Shown piece after piece: positions 1-5,788 of a DNA stretch of 5,934 nucleotides. Below the pieces are notes generated by a model. That model was not told where the DNA came from, made no database searches, and saw only the letters and a program-made list of their open reading frames with translations. The stretch is from Clostridiaceae bacterium (GTDB lineage Bacteria; Bacillota; Clostridia; DSM-8532): contig JAAYGP010000370.1 in assembly GCA_012727625.1 (NCBI GenBank), positions 1-5,934 of the forward strand. Reading direction: 5' to 3'. The position numbers and the translations under genes were made by a program. How positions within the stretch are numbered: position 1 is the first letter of the stretch; each line of letters starts with the position of its first letter.

Positions 1-265
1 GAGGCAATTTTGTTGCAACGTACACTTTATCCCGGTAACCATCCTTAAGGGCTTTGCCGACTAACCGCTCACTTTCACCATTATGGTAATTATAAGCGGT
101 GTCAATATAATTTACGCCATTATCGATGCCGTAACGGATCATTTGAATTGCCTGATCTTCATCAATTCCCCAGACATTATTTTTTTCAATCATGGGAAGA
201 CGCATTCATCCTATTCCGAACAAAGATAATGGTACATTGATTTTGCTGTGCTTACGGTATTCCAT
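1..265 (-). pseudogene. Aldo/keto reductase, N-terminal part, interrupted by in-frame TGA
   Basis: The start ATG at 265-263 has a good GGAGG (276-272) six bases upstream. The first 19 codons read MEYRKHSKINVPLSLFGIG, then comes TGA (208-206), and the same frame continues MRLPMIEKNN and on to the window edge. Clear aldo/keto reductase marks follow: DTAYNYHNGESE, carrying the expected Asp and Tyr of the active site, and VATKLP, carrying the expected Lys. The best family match is the Fe-S-containing group (COG1453 type), usually about 370-390 residues; only 88 codons lie in the window. In relatives the interrupted position reads GFGCMRLP or GFGGMRLP, so TGA stands where a Cys or Gly codon is usual. 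The simplest reading is a nonsense mutation. Restart at the ATG directly after the TGA (205-203, with AGGA just before it) would lose the first barrel strand. Selenocysteine readthrough is possible but unsupported. The family call is sure; the functional state is not. Confidence 0.82.
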
Positions 266-297
266 ATCCACCCTCCAGATTACTTATTCAATTATTA

Positions 298-334
298 AGT
301 ATACCACGATATTCCAAACTAAAAAAGTAGTTTG
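298..334 (-). promoter_or_regulatory. Possible reductase promoter with overlapping palindrome
   Basis: Reading the minus strand, a TATACT hexamer (303-298) lies about 33 bases before the reductase start. No good -35 is seen at 17 bp; that position is a run of T inside a palindrome. The palindrome is CAAACTA (315-321), six bases, TAGTTTG (328-334), a perfect 7-bp inverted repeat placed where a repressor or a MerR-type activator could act. A second -10-like TATAAT lies further up at 353-348. This rests on sequence pattern only. Confidence 0.3.
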
Positions 335-628
335 TTTTTATGTCACAATTATATACTCTCATCATTGTTTATTCCATCGCATATGTGCTGTAACAGTTTT
401 ATCTTTACCGTTCAGTATGCGGGGCGATTTTGCGGAAGTTGTATCAGGTTAAGGGAAAAAGTATGAGAACAGGCACATGGGAGACAGTATTTCATTAAGC
501 TTCATGGCTGATTACAACCAGGAAGAGGATAGAATAAGTTTCGGTATAAACTGGCATTACAGGCAAGAAAGCAAATGAAGCAGAAATATGATGGGAGGTA
601 TGGAACAAAGTTCAGTTACTTGCTATGG
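335..628. other. Intergenic stretch, no convincing gene; possible small ORF
   Basis: This is the left half of the divergent region between the reductase and the RNA candidate. The one item worth noting is a plus-strand 33-codon frame from ATG 477 to TGA 578, ending GINWHYRQESK, with an internal ATG at 504. Its residue make-up looks protein-like and the frame is open from 453, but there is no good ribosome binding site and I recognise no family. It may be the tail of a decayed gene. I see no RNA gene, mobile element or array here. Confidence 0.3.
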
Positions 629-684
629 AAAAAATTTTTATAAAAATTCTTTATATTGACCGGAAATGAGGTTTGCAATATAAT
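629..684 (+). promoter_or_regulatory. Strong sigma-A promoter with AT-rich upstream tract
   Basis: TTGACC (656-661) and TATAAT (679-684) are separated by exactly 17 bp. The tract at 629-653 is almost pure A and T in runs, as in UP elements of strong promoters. Transcription would begin near 691. No gene with a usable start follows closely, so the promoter most likely drives the structured RNA described next. Confidence 0.75.
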
Positions 685-690
685 GAAAAA

Positions 691-975
691 AGGAATGATT
701 TTAGTATTGCAGGAAAGGGGTGTTAAATGTGATAAGCGCAAAAATCATTATAGAGGTGGCTATAACCTAACGGAATATTGGCAGAAAGAAAAGCTTAGCT
801 CATCTTTCTGCGGTCTGAGGAATAACCCTTATGCCTGATACTTTATGTTATTTCCGATACCATATTGATATCCAGGATGGTTCCATTGTTATGTTTATGT
901 GGAATCATTAAGGATATCACTGAAATAAAATCACAATAAAAATTAAAGGCGCGGTAAAGGTTATCGTGCCTTTTT
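691..975 (+). ncRNA. Candidate structured non-coding RNA (unknown family)
   Basis: The transcript from the promoter at 656-684 to the terminator at 945-975 would be about 285 nt. It holds five inverted repeats in order: AATGATTTT (694-702) with AAAATCATT (741-749), 9 bp; GCAGAAAGA (781-789) with TCTTTCTGC (803-811), 9 bp; GGAATAAC (819-826) with GTTATTTCC (847-855), one bulge; TGATATCC (866-873) with GGATATCA (912-919), enclosing further pairs ATG/CAT and TTCCA/TGGAA; and the terminator. No ORF in it has a properly spaced ribosome binding site. It does not look like tRNA, 5S, tmRNA or 6S (the 5' and 3' ends do not pair), and I do not recognise a riboswitch core. It could instead be a long 5' leader of the regulator gene at 1170. 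Promoter, stems and terminator are seen; the RNA itself is inferred. Confidence 0.5.
945..975 (+). terminator. Rho-independent terminator of the RNA candidate
   Basis: AAAGGCGCG (945-953) pairs with CGTGCCTTT (965-973) with one G-U wobble, an 11-base loop, and a run of five T (971-975) that overlaps the end of the stem. It would end transcripts from the 656-684 promoter before the regulator gene, either always or as an attenuator. Confidence 0.7.
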
Positions 976-993
976 GCATTTTCAGAAACTGTT

Positions 994-1024
994 TTATAAC
1001 GCGGCTGTAAGAAGCCCGTTATAA
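994..1024. repeat. 12-bp stem-loop upstream of the regulator gene
   Basis: TTATAACG (994-1001), one bulged C, GGCT (1003-1006), six-base loop, AGCC (1013-1016), CGTTATAA (1017-1024). All 12 pairs are perfect. No T run follows on the plus strand, so it is not an ordinary terminator. It could be a DNA binding site, an mRNA leader fold, or a remnant of a mobile inverted repeat. Confidence 0.5.
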
Positions 1025-1036
1025 TCCGGAGCAAAA

Positions 1037-1050
1037 GCTGTATATACAGC
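1037..1050. promoter_or_regulatory. 14-bp perfect palindrome, candidate operator
   Basis: GCTGTATATACAGC is its own reverse complement. A further TATACA half-site lies at 1053-1058. The palindrome is 120 bases before the start of the CD3324-family regulator gene, a reasonable place for an operator, possibly self-regulation. I could not place a promoter confidently between it and the gene. Confidence 0.35.
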
Positions 1051-1169
1051 CATATACAAGGTTTTAAAAATATGCAGAATTATCATTTTATACGGAATCA
1101 TCACAGAAGCAGCCACAAATTGAAATTCAGGGATAAGGGGAATGATGTTTTTGTAAAGGAGTGTACAAA

Positions 1170-1445
1170 GTGAAGTATAACAATGCAAAAAACAGACTGC
1201 CCGGGTGGCTTCTTGATCAGATTCAGATGTATATCCAGGGTGAAGTAGTATACATTCCAAGAAAAAAAGATGTCAGACTTAAATGGGGTGAAGCTAACGG
1301 TGCAAGGAAGCATTATATGAGAAGAAATATGGAAATTGCAAAGAAATACAAAAACGGAGCAGGGATATCCGATCTATCCATTCAATATTGCCTTTCCGAA
1401 CACAGCATTAAAAAGATTCTCACAGAGATGAAAAAAGTGATATAG
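1170..1445 (+). CDS. CD3324-family (Mor-like) helix-turn-helix protein
   Basis: A 91-residue protein and likely DNA-binding regulator of the CD3324 family, small Clostridia proteins related to the Mor transcription activator. The family pattern is plain: an N-terminal MKYNNAKNRLPGWLLDQIQ helix, a central YIPRKK followed by the WGE motif and a run of basic residues ending RRNMEI, and a C-terminal helix-turn-helix around GISDLSIQYCLSEHSIKKIL. The GTG at 1170 is chosen because AAAGGAG (1155-1161) sits eight bases before it and because the family begins MKY; the in-frame GTG at 1161 overlaps that ribosome binding site. The gene stands alone, with a strong terminator 12 bases after its stop. The length is normal and no lesion is seen. 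The targets are unknown; the palindrome at 1037-1050 is a candidate for self-regulation. Family assignment is firm, function is inferred. Confidence 0.88.
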   Translation: MKYNNAKNRLPGWLLDQIQMYIQGEVVYIPRKKDVRLKWGEANGARKHYMRRNMEIAKKYKNGAGISDLSIQYCLSEHSIKKILTEMKKVI

Positions 1446-1457
1446 CAGTGTAAAAAT

Positions 1458-1506
1458 AAGCGGTCATAGTCTGATAAACCTTGAATCGGGCTATGACCGC
1501 TTGTTT
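1458..1506. terminator. Strong bidirectional Rho-independent terminator
   Basis: AAGCGGTCATAGTC (1458-1471) pairs with GGCTATGACCGCTT (1489-1502): 14 bp with one wobble and a 17-base loop. On the plus strand TTGTTTTA follows; on the minus strand TTATTTTTA follows. It ends the CD3324-family gene and faces the convergent transglutaminase gene, for which it probably served before the IS256 element came between them. Confidence 0.85.
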
Positions 1507-1536
1507 TATGCCTTTAAGTATCACGAAAGAAAAGTC

Positions 1537-1546
1537 ATATTGCAGC
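1537..1546 (+). repeat. Left terminal inverted repeat (candidate)
   Basis: ATATTGCAGC matches the reverse complement of 3049-3058 exactly. It lies 135 bases before the transposase start and just after the terminator of the preceding gene. Confidence 0.45.
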
Positions 1547-1548
1547 TT

Positions 1549-1614
1549 TTCAAAGGAGCTGTATTAATTACTATATTCAAAGAAGCTAATGGTTCAATGA
1601 CTTTAAAGGAGACT
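1549..1614 (+). repeat. Three related copies at 26-27 bp spacing in the IS leader
   Basis: TTCAAAGGAGCT (1549-1560), TTCAAAGAAGCT (1576-1587) and a weaker TTTAAAGGAGACT (1602-1614) start 27 and 26 bases apart. Placed just inside the presumed left end, they could be subterminal transposase binding sites. The pattern is seen; the role is inferred. Confidence 0.4.
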
Positions 1615-1637
1615 GAATTATCATCTGTGTAAATGGC

Positions 1638-1669
1638 AATAATCTCCTTATAAAAGAATGGAGGTTATT
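1638..1669 (+). promoter_or_regulatory. Hairpin hiding the transposase ribosome binding site
   Basis: AATAATCTCC (1638-1647) pairs with GGAGGTTATT (1660-1669), ten pairs with one U-G wobble and a 12-base loop. The right arm contains the complete GGAGG of the transposase gene, seven bases before its ATG at 1672. Such hairpins are known in several insertion sequences, where they block translation from transcripts that enter from outside. A transcript starting inside the left arm would not form it. Confidence 0.65.
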
Positions 1670-1671
1670 CT

Positions 1672-2897
1672 ATGAAAAGAACAAAAAACACCCTTAGCGA
1701 AAAGGAAAAAGAATTGGTCAGTCTGTTAATACGGACTGCAAAAGCACAGGTGATATTCAGTTAAAGTTAAAACGTCTCTTTGCTGGAACTATCGAACAAA
1801 TGCTTGAATCAGAGATGGATGAACACCTAGGTTATGAAAAACATGACGCAGCGGGAAATAATTCAGGTAATTCCCGAAATGGCTATAATCACAAGACCAT
1901 AATAAGTGACTATGGCGAATGTGAAATTGCCGTACCACGCGATCGTAACGGTGAGTTTGTACCGAAAGTAATAGAAAAGAGACAAACGCGTACTGATGAA
2001 ATCGAACAAAAAATTATGGCAATGTATTCAAAAGGCATGAGCCAGCGAGACATTGAGGATAACTTACGTGAAATATACGGTGCTGAAATTTCGCAGACAC
2101 TGATATCTAAAATAACAGATAAAATTTTGCCTGAAGTGAACGAGTGGCAGAACCGGCCGCTGGAGTCAATATACCCGATCATTTACTTTGATGGGAGCGT
2201 ATTCAAAAGCCGTAAGGATAGCCAGATAATCAATAAATGCGTCTACACAGTGTTAGGCATTGATATGAACGGACAGAAAGACATCTTAGGTATCTGGATC
2301 AGTGAAAACGAAAGTGCAAGTTTCTATGCTTCAATTTGCTCAGACCTCAAAAAGCGCGGCGTACAGGATATATTTATCGCTTGCCACGACAATTTGAAAG
2401 GCCTTGGAGATGCAATAAATGCCATCTTCCCAAAAACAAAGCAACAACTTTGCATAGTTCATCAAATTCGGAATTCGACCAAATTTGTGCAATACAAGGA
2501 CAGGAAAGCGATTTGCGCTGATTTAAAGAAAATCTATGGTGCAGTAAATCTTGATGATGCGGAGTATGCAAAAGAAGAATTCAGGGAAAAATGGGATAGG
2601 AAATATCCGTCCATTCTACGGTCCTGGGATGCAAATTGGGCGGAACTTACTACATTTTTCAGTTATCCTGAACAAATACGACGTCTGATTTATACAACCA
2701 ATATAGTGGAAGCGTATCACAGGATGGTGAGGAAATTTACAAAAACGAAGTCAATATTTCCCACCGATGACTCGATATGAAAAGTGGTTTATCTCTCGGT
2801 AAAGGAAATTACTAAGTAGTGGACGCAGCCACCAAGAGATTGGGCAATGGCGTATAGCCAGATTATGATATTCTTTGCGGACAGGTTCGCGGCCTGA
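1672..2897 (+). pseudogene. IS256-family transposase, frameshifted and with two nonsense codons
   Basis: A mutator-type DDE transposase. The ATG at 1672 has GGAGG seven bases upstream and reads MKRTKNTLSEKEKELVSLLI, then a one-base loss near 1723-1733 throws the frame off to a stop at 1762-1764. The right frame resumes at 1734 with DCKSTGDIQLKLKRLFAGT and runs through the long open part from 1800. The catalytic residues are intact: Asp at 2190 in YFDGSVF, Asp at 2388 in CHDNLKG, Glu at 2709 in TTNIVEAYHR, plus the CIVHQIRN motif. A TGA (2778-2780) then interrupts TDDSI/KVVYLSVKEITK, and a TAG (2817-2819) precedes WTQPPRDWAMAYSQ, which ends IFFADRFAA at TGA 2895-2897. Repaired length is about 408 residues, normal for the family. 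Three separate lesions mean it cannot work alone, though the rest is well kept, so the decay looks recent. Confidence 0.92.
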
Positions 2898-3037
2898 GGC
2901 CGCGATGAGGGCTCTGCCCTCAAACTCCCGGGGTTTATCCGCATAGGGCTTACCGGTGAATATTGAAATCGGCGAATCAAAAGACCCGCCGATTCACCGT
3001 ATAAGCCGCAGCAAGCGTTGGGTCGCTCCCCAGCGTT
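2888..3037. repeat. GC-rich folded 3' tail of the IS element
   Basis: Four inverted repeats in a row in a stretch much richer in G and C than its surroundings. They are CGCGGCC/GGCCGCG (2888-2894, 2898-2904), whose three-base loop is the TGA stop of the transposase; TGAGGGC/GCCCTCA (2906-2912, 2916-2922); a large nested fold GGCTTA/TAAGCC (2947-2952, 3002-3007) enclosing CGGTGAAT/ATTCACCG (2954-2961, 2992-2999) and ATCGGCG/CGCCGAT (2968-2974, 2987-2993); and CGTTGGG/CCCAGCG (3016-3022, 3029-3035). The two inner pairs of the large fold share bases, so they cannot both be complete. There is no T run, so this is not a simple terminator. It may insulate the element from transcription or form part of its 3' end. 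Confidence 0.6.
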
Positions 3038-3048
3038 GCCCGATTTAT

Positions 3049-3058
3049 GCTGCAATAT
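3049..3058 (-). repeat. Right terminal inverted repeat (candidate)
   Basis: GCTGCAATAT is the exact reverse complement of 1537-1546. It lies 24 bases beyond the stop codon of the convergent transglutaminase gene, which fixes how close the element came to that gene. Confidence 0.45.
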
Positions 3059-3082
3059 AAGTATTAACAATTATTAGGATGA

Positions 3083-5788
3083 TTATCCCATTTGCACTAA
3101 AGAATATTCACACCCCTTTAAAGTGTTCAAAACATCGGCGCCAATTCCAGGTTTATAGCCTGATGAAACATACCGAAGCTTTCTTTCTGCGTCGATAACA
3201 AATACCATTGGATTATCATACTTTGGTTTTTCGTTAATATGGGAAATAATCATATCCAACGCTTTATTCTTTTCGTCTATGCAAAATGATGTGCTTTCAG
3301 GCAAACTATCATAGGCATTTTCATTAAAAGCCGATGTAACCTTATCGCTGTTAACGCAAAGGATTATTTTACCGTCCCAGGTATTATACTCCCCGGATAA
3401 TTCACATAATTCCCGGATCAGATGTTTTGAGGGTTCCTTATCGGGTTCAATCCATGCAATAATAAGGCCTTTTCCAGCATTTGAACCAATAATATCAAGT
3501 TTTTCCCCATTAGTAATATTCAGCTCAATTGAATCTGTTATTTCTCCCAAAACAGGGACAATACTGTGCTCCTCGCGGAAAGAAACAGCAACCTCGGTTA
3601 TTTCGCCCGGATTAACCTGAAAGACCGTAAGGTGCAGCAAGGAAGTTCCGGATGAAGTGCGCGTACTGGTTATAAGCCTGTAAATTCCCGGCAGAACTTC
3701 TATGGAATCTTCAAACTGCCTGAACTCATAGCCCTTGAAATCCATGCTTTTAAAAATATTTTTTTCAAATCGTGCCAGGGAAAAGTTTTTGAAATATTCT
3801 ATTTTTCCGTCATAACCGTCACATTTTATAAGCCGTATTCTGCCCTGGGACGCGGCAGAAGCATATTTATTCACCGAAACATCCGGATTATCATGATGAA
3901 CATCAATCCTGGTTTCTATCCAGATACCGTCTGCTGATTGATTTACAGGGTAAAAGGTCTCGGATACAGTCTCAAGATCAGCATCATGCCATGAACCATC
4001 CAACATAAACTGAGGCCTTTTGTCTGCAGGATGAAGCCTTGACGGTATGCCAAAGCTTCTTGCCATGGCAACAAATGCTATATCCCGGGATATTCTGTCC
4101 GCTTTTTTAAGCTTATAGGTACCCTTTGGAGTGGCAGCGCCCTGAAAATGTACGTAATCCTCCACTATCTCTATATTTGTTTTGATCCAATTCTCCAGCT
4201 TCTTCGGACATTTCCGGAAAGAAGTCTGCTCTTCTTCGGAAAACTCCTTCCGGAAAAACGAGCGATACGGGCCAATCATTTCATGTAAAACCCTTGGCCT
4301 TAGTATATATTTCATATATGTTTTCTCATCAGGAATTCCTTTGAATTCAGCGGCAAAATGCAAATGATCCCTTAAGACAGGACTGAAAGTGTCGGTGAGA
4401 TCCTTATCTGCCAAGGTTTCCAGCAGCTTTAATGCCCACTTGCCGTATACAGGTGTCTCTTCCTTAAGAAACGCTGCTATTTCATGGCTGTTGCCCCTGG
4501 CTTTCTCCAATACGTTCCACACCCGGTCCCCCGGAAGTGAAAGTTCATCCGCGATTTTCCAGGCGGTATCCCTGTTTATGAAAGTAGCTTCATATTCAGT
4601 TCTAATTCGGTCCTCTTCCTTAAGACGCTCATTATTGATTCTTATTTCCTCCTCTGAATAGCTTTCAGCTTCATCATAGGTTTGAACCGGGGGTATCATG
4701 TCAATATCCCAGGTGTCGTTGAGCGGAGGGGGGTCTGATATGGTAACTGTAATATGGTCGCAATAAGCAGATAATTTTTCAAAGCCCCATTGCCTGTCTT
4801 TTGCGGCATGAACCATAACATCACCGAGACCAGTCGTTAAAGAAACTCTACCTTGCTCATCGGATATAAGACAGGCAATCCTTGAAAATTCACCTGAATT
4901 GAACACCTGGAAGTATACCATAGCTCCGTGGACAGGATTTCCTGAAATGTCTTCCACTTTCACCGTAACTCTTTTAACAGGTGCGTAGTTGCTTAAAAGA
5001 TTAAGTTCTGTGTACCATTCATGGGCAAGAGTTATTTCCTCCGGACCGGAATAATTGCCTGGCACCCGGGTGTTAACCAGCATAGCCCTGCGCGCGGGAT
5101 CTCTGAACCATCCGTTGTTGAGCCGGGGATCGGGTTCACAGGCACCGAAAAAGTACCATTTTCCATCTGCCCAGGCCTCAACCCATGCATGATTGGAATC
5201 GCAATGAGCCCACCTTGGAGTATAGCATTGACGGGCAGGTATGCACAGGCTGCGTAAGGCGGAAACTGCAAGGGCTGACTCCTCGCCGCATCTTCCGTGG
5301 GCTCTGCGGATCACGGAGAGGGGAGAGGAGGTACGCGGATCACATGCTATATAGGTTGCTTTCTCATGGCACCAGTGATTTACCTCAAGAATGGCATCAA
5401 CCATTGACAAATCTTTCACTCTGTCAAACAGTTCCTCAAAAAAAATTCCGCGATAATTCTCAACATTCTCATTGTTCGCACGATAGGGGAGGACAAAATG
5501 AATAAATATGCAGGGCGGAATTTTGTTTCCCCAGGGCACAAGTCTTAAAATACGAAAAGTTTCCCTTACATGGTTCAGAAAAAGGCTTCCGTCATAATCC
5601 GCCAAGTCATACAAAGGCATGTATGCATAAAGAAACTTCAGGGCGAATTCTTCATCTTTTGTAAGACCTTCATCAAATATGTGAAATAGTGCTTTTTCCC
5701 TGGCGGATGCCAATTTTCTTTTATGTTGAAATTTTTCCTCAATAATTGATTGATAGTTTTTGTCCGGCATAATTATGGAATCAGTCAT
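3083..5788 (-). CDS. Multidomain transglutaminase-like protein
   Basis: 901 residues, no signal peptide or membrane segment, so probably cytoplasmic. Residues about 120-235 form a transglutaminase core (PF01841 type): Cys167 in HGRCGEES, His200 in NHAWVEAW, and an acidic third residue, Glu218 or Asp220, in GACEPDP. Residues about 270-366 look like a beta-sandwich of the carboxypeptidase-regulatory kind (VKVEDISGNPV, then SDEQGRV). A charged helical part follows (about 372-545). Residues about 550-610 repeat the first core in weakened form: SRDIAFVAMARSFGIPSR aligns with the helix after Cys167, but the Cys position is Arg565. Residues about 762-893 resemble a thioredoxin fold with the likely cis-Pro at 860 (NPMVFVID), but no CxxC. 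ATG 5788 has no ribosome binding site and overlaps the stop of a 17-codon ORF, so coupling is likely. Family function is hydrolysis or transfer at amide bonds; the substrate is unknown. Confidence 0.85.
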   Translation of the reverse strand: MTDSIIMPDKNYQSIIEEKFQHKRKLASAREKALFHIFDEGLTKDEEFALKFLYAYMPLYDLADYDGSLFLNHVRETFRILRLVPWGNKIPPCIFIHFVLPYRANNENVENYRGIFFEELFDRVKDLSMVDAILEVNHWCHEKATYIACDPRTSSPLSVIRRAHGRCGEESALAVSALRSLCIPARQCYTPRWAHCDSNHAWVEAWADGKWYFFGACEPDPRLNNGWFRDPARRAMLVNTRVPGNYSGPEEITLAHEWYTELNLLSNYAPVKRVTVKVEDISGNPVHGAMVYFQVFNSGEFSRIACLISDEQGRVSLTTGLGDVMVHAAKDRQWGFEKLSAYCDHITVTISDPPPLNDTWDIDMIPPVQTYDEAESYSEEEIRINNERLKEEDRIRTEYEATFINRDTAWKIADELSLPGDRVWNVLEKARGNSHEIAAFLKEETPVYGKWALKLLETLADKDLTDTFSPVLRDHLHFAAEFKGIPDEKTYMKYILRPRVLHEMIGPYRSFFRKEFSEEEQTSFRKCPKKLENWIKTNIEIVEDYVHFQGAATPKGTYKLKKADRISRDIAFVAMARSFGIPSRLHPADKRPQFMLDGSWHDADLETVSETFYPVNQSADGIWIETRIDVHHDNPDVSVNKYASAASQGRIRLIKCDGYDGKIEYFKNFSLARFEKNIFKSMDFKGYEFRQFEDSIEVLPGIYRLITSTRTSSGTSLLHLTVFQVNPGEITEVAVSFREEHSIVPVLGEITDSIELNITNGEKLDIIGSNAGKGLIIAWIEPDKEPSKHLIRELCELSGEYNTWDGKIILCVNSDKVTSAFNENAYDSLPESTSFCIDEKNKALDMIISHINEKPKYDNPMVFVIDAERKLRYVSSGYKPGIGADVLNTLKGCEYSLVQMG

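Larger units (their letters stand above)
1537..3058 (+). mobile_element. IS256-family insertion sequence, inactivated
   Basis: The element carries a broken IS256-type transposase (1672-2897), a leader with repeats, and a GC-rich 3' tail. I place its ends at a perfect 10-bp inverted repeat, ATATTGCAGC at 1537-1546 and GCTGCAATAT at 3049-3058, giving 1522 bp, near the upper size for the family. The pairing stops after ten bases and no clean 8-9 bp target duplication flanks it; only AAGT appears on both sides (1532-1535 and 3059-3062), one base off the left end. Another possible left end is near 1608-1634, where GAGACTG and TGTGTAAAT resemble common IS256 termini, but no matching right end was found. 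That it is an IS256 element is firm; the exact borders are not. Confidence 0.75.

Noticed and set aside
192..452. 86-codon plus-strand ORF
   Set aside because: It lies antisense to the reductase and its promoter, has no ribosome binding site and has an improbable amino acid make-up.
683..838. 51-codon ORF inside the RNA candidate
   Set aside because: Its first ATG overlaps the -10 hexamer and would not be in the transcript; the next ATG (695) has AAGGA directly against it with no spacing. The stems at 694-749 and 781-811 explain this stretch better. It is not fully excluded.
691..975. 6S RNA or tmRNA
   Set aside because: The two ends do not pair, there is no central open-complex-like bubble, and no tag-peptide or tRNA-like part is visible.
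1037..1050. LexA box
   Set aside because: CTGTATATACAG has six bases between CTG and CAG, not ten as in the Gram-negative box, and does not match the CGAACN4GTTCG form of Firmicutes.
1698..1761. Programmed frameshift in the transposase
   Set aside because: No A-AAA-AAG or similar heptamer in the right phase is present in the overlap, and IS256 elements normally use one frame.
2789..3070. 93-codon minus-strand ORF across the IS end
   Set aside because: It is antisense to the true transposase C-terminus and the GC-rich tail; the sense frame carries recognisable IS256 residues.
5021..5505. Plus-strand ORFs opposite the transglutaminase core
   Set aside because: They mirror a well-conserved minus-strand domain with catalytic residues and have no ribosome binding sites.
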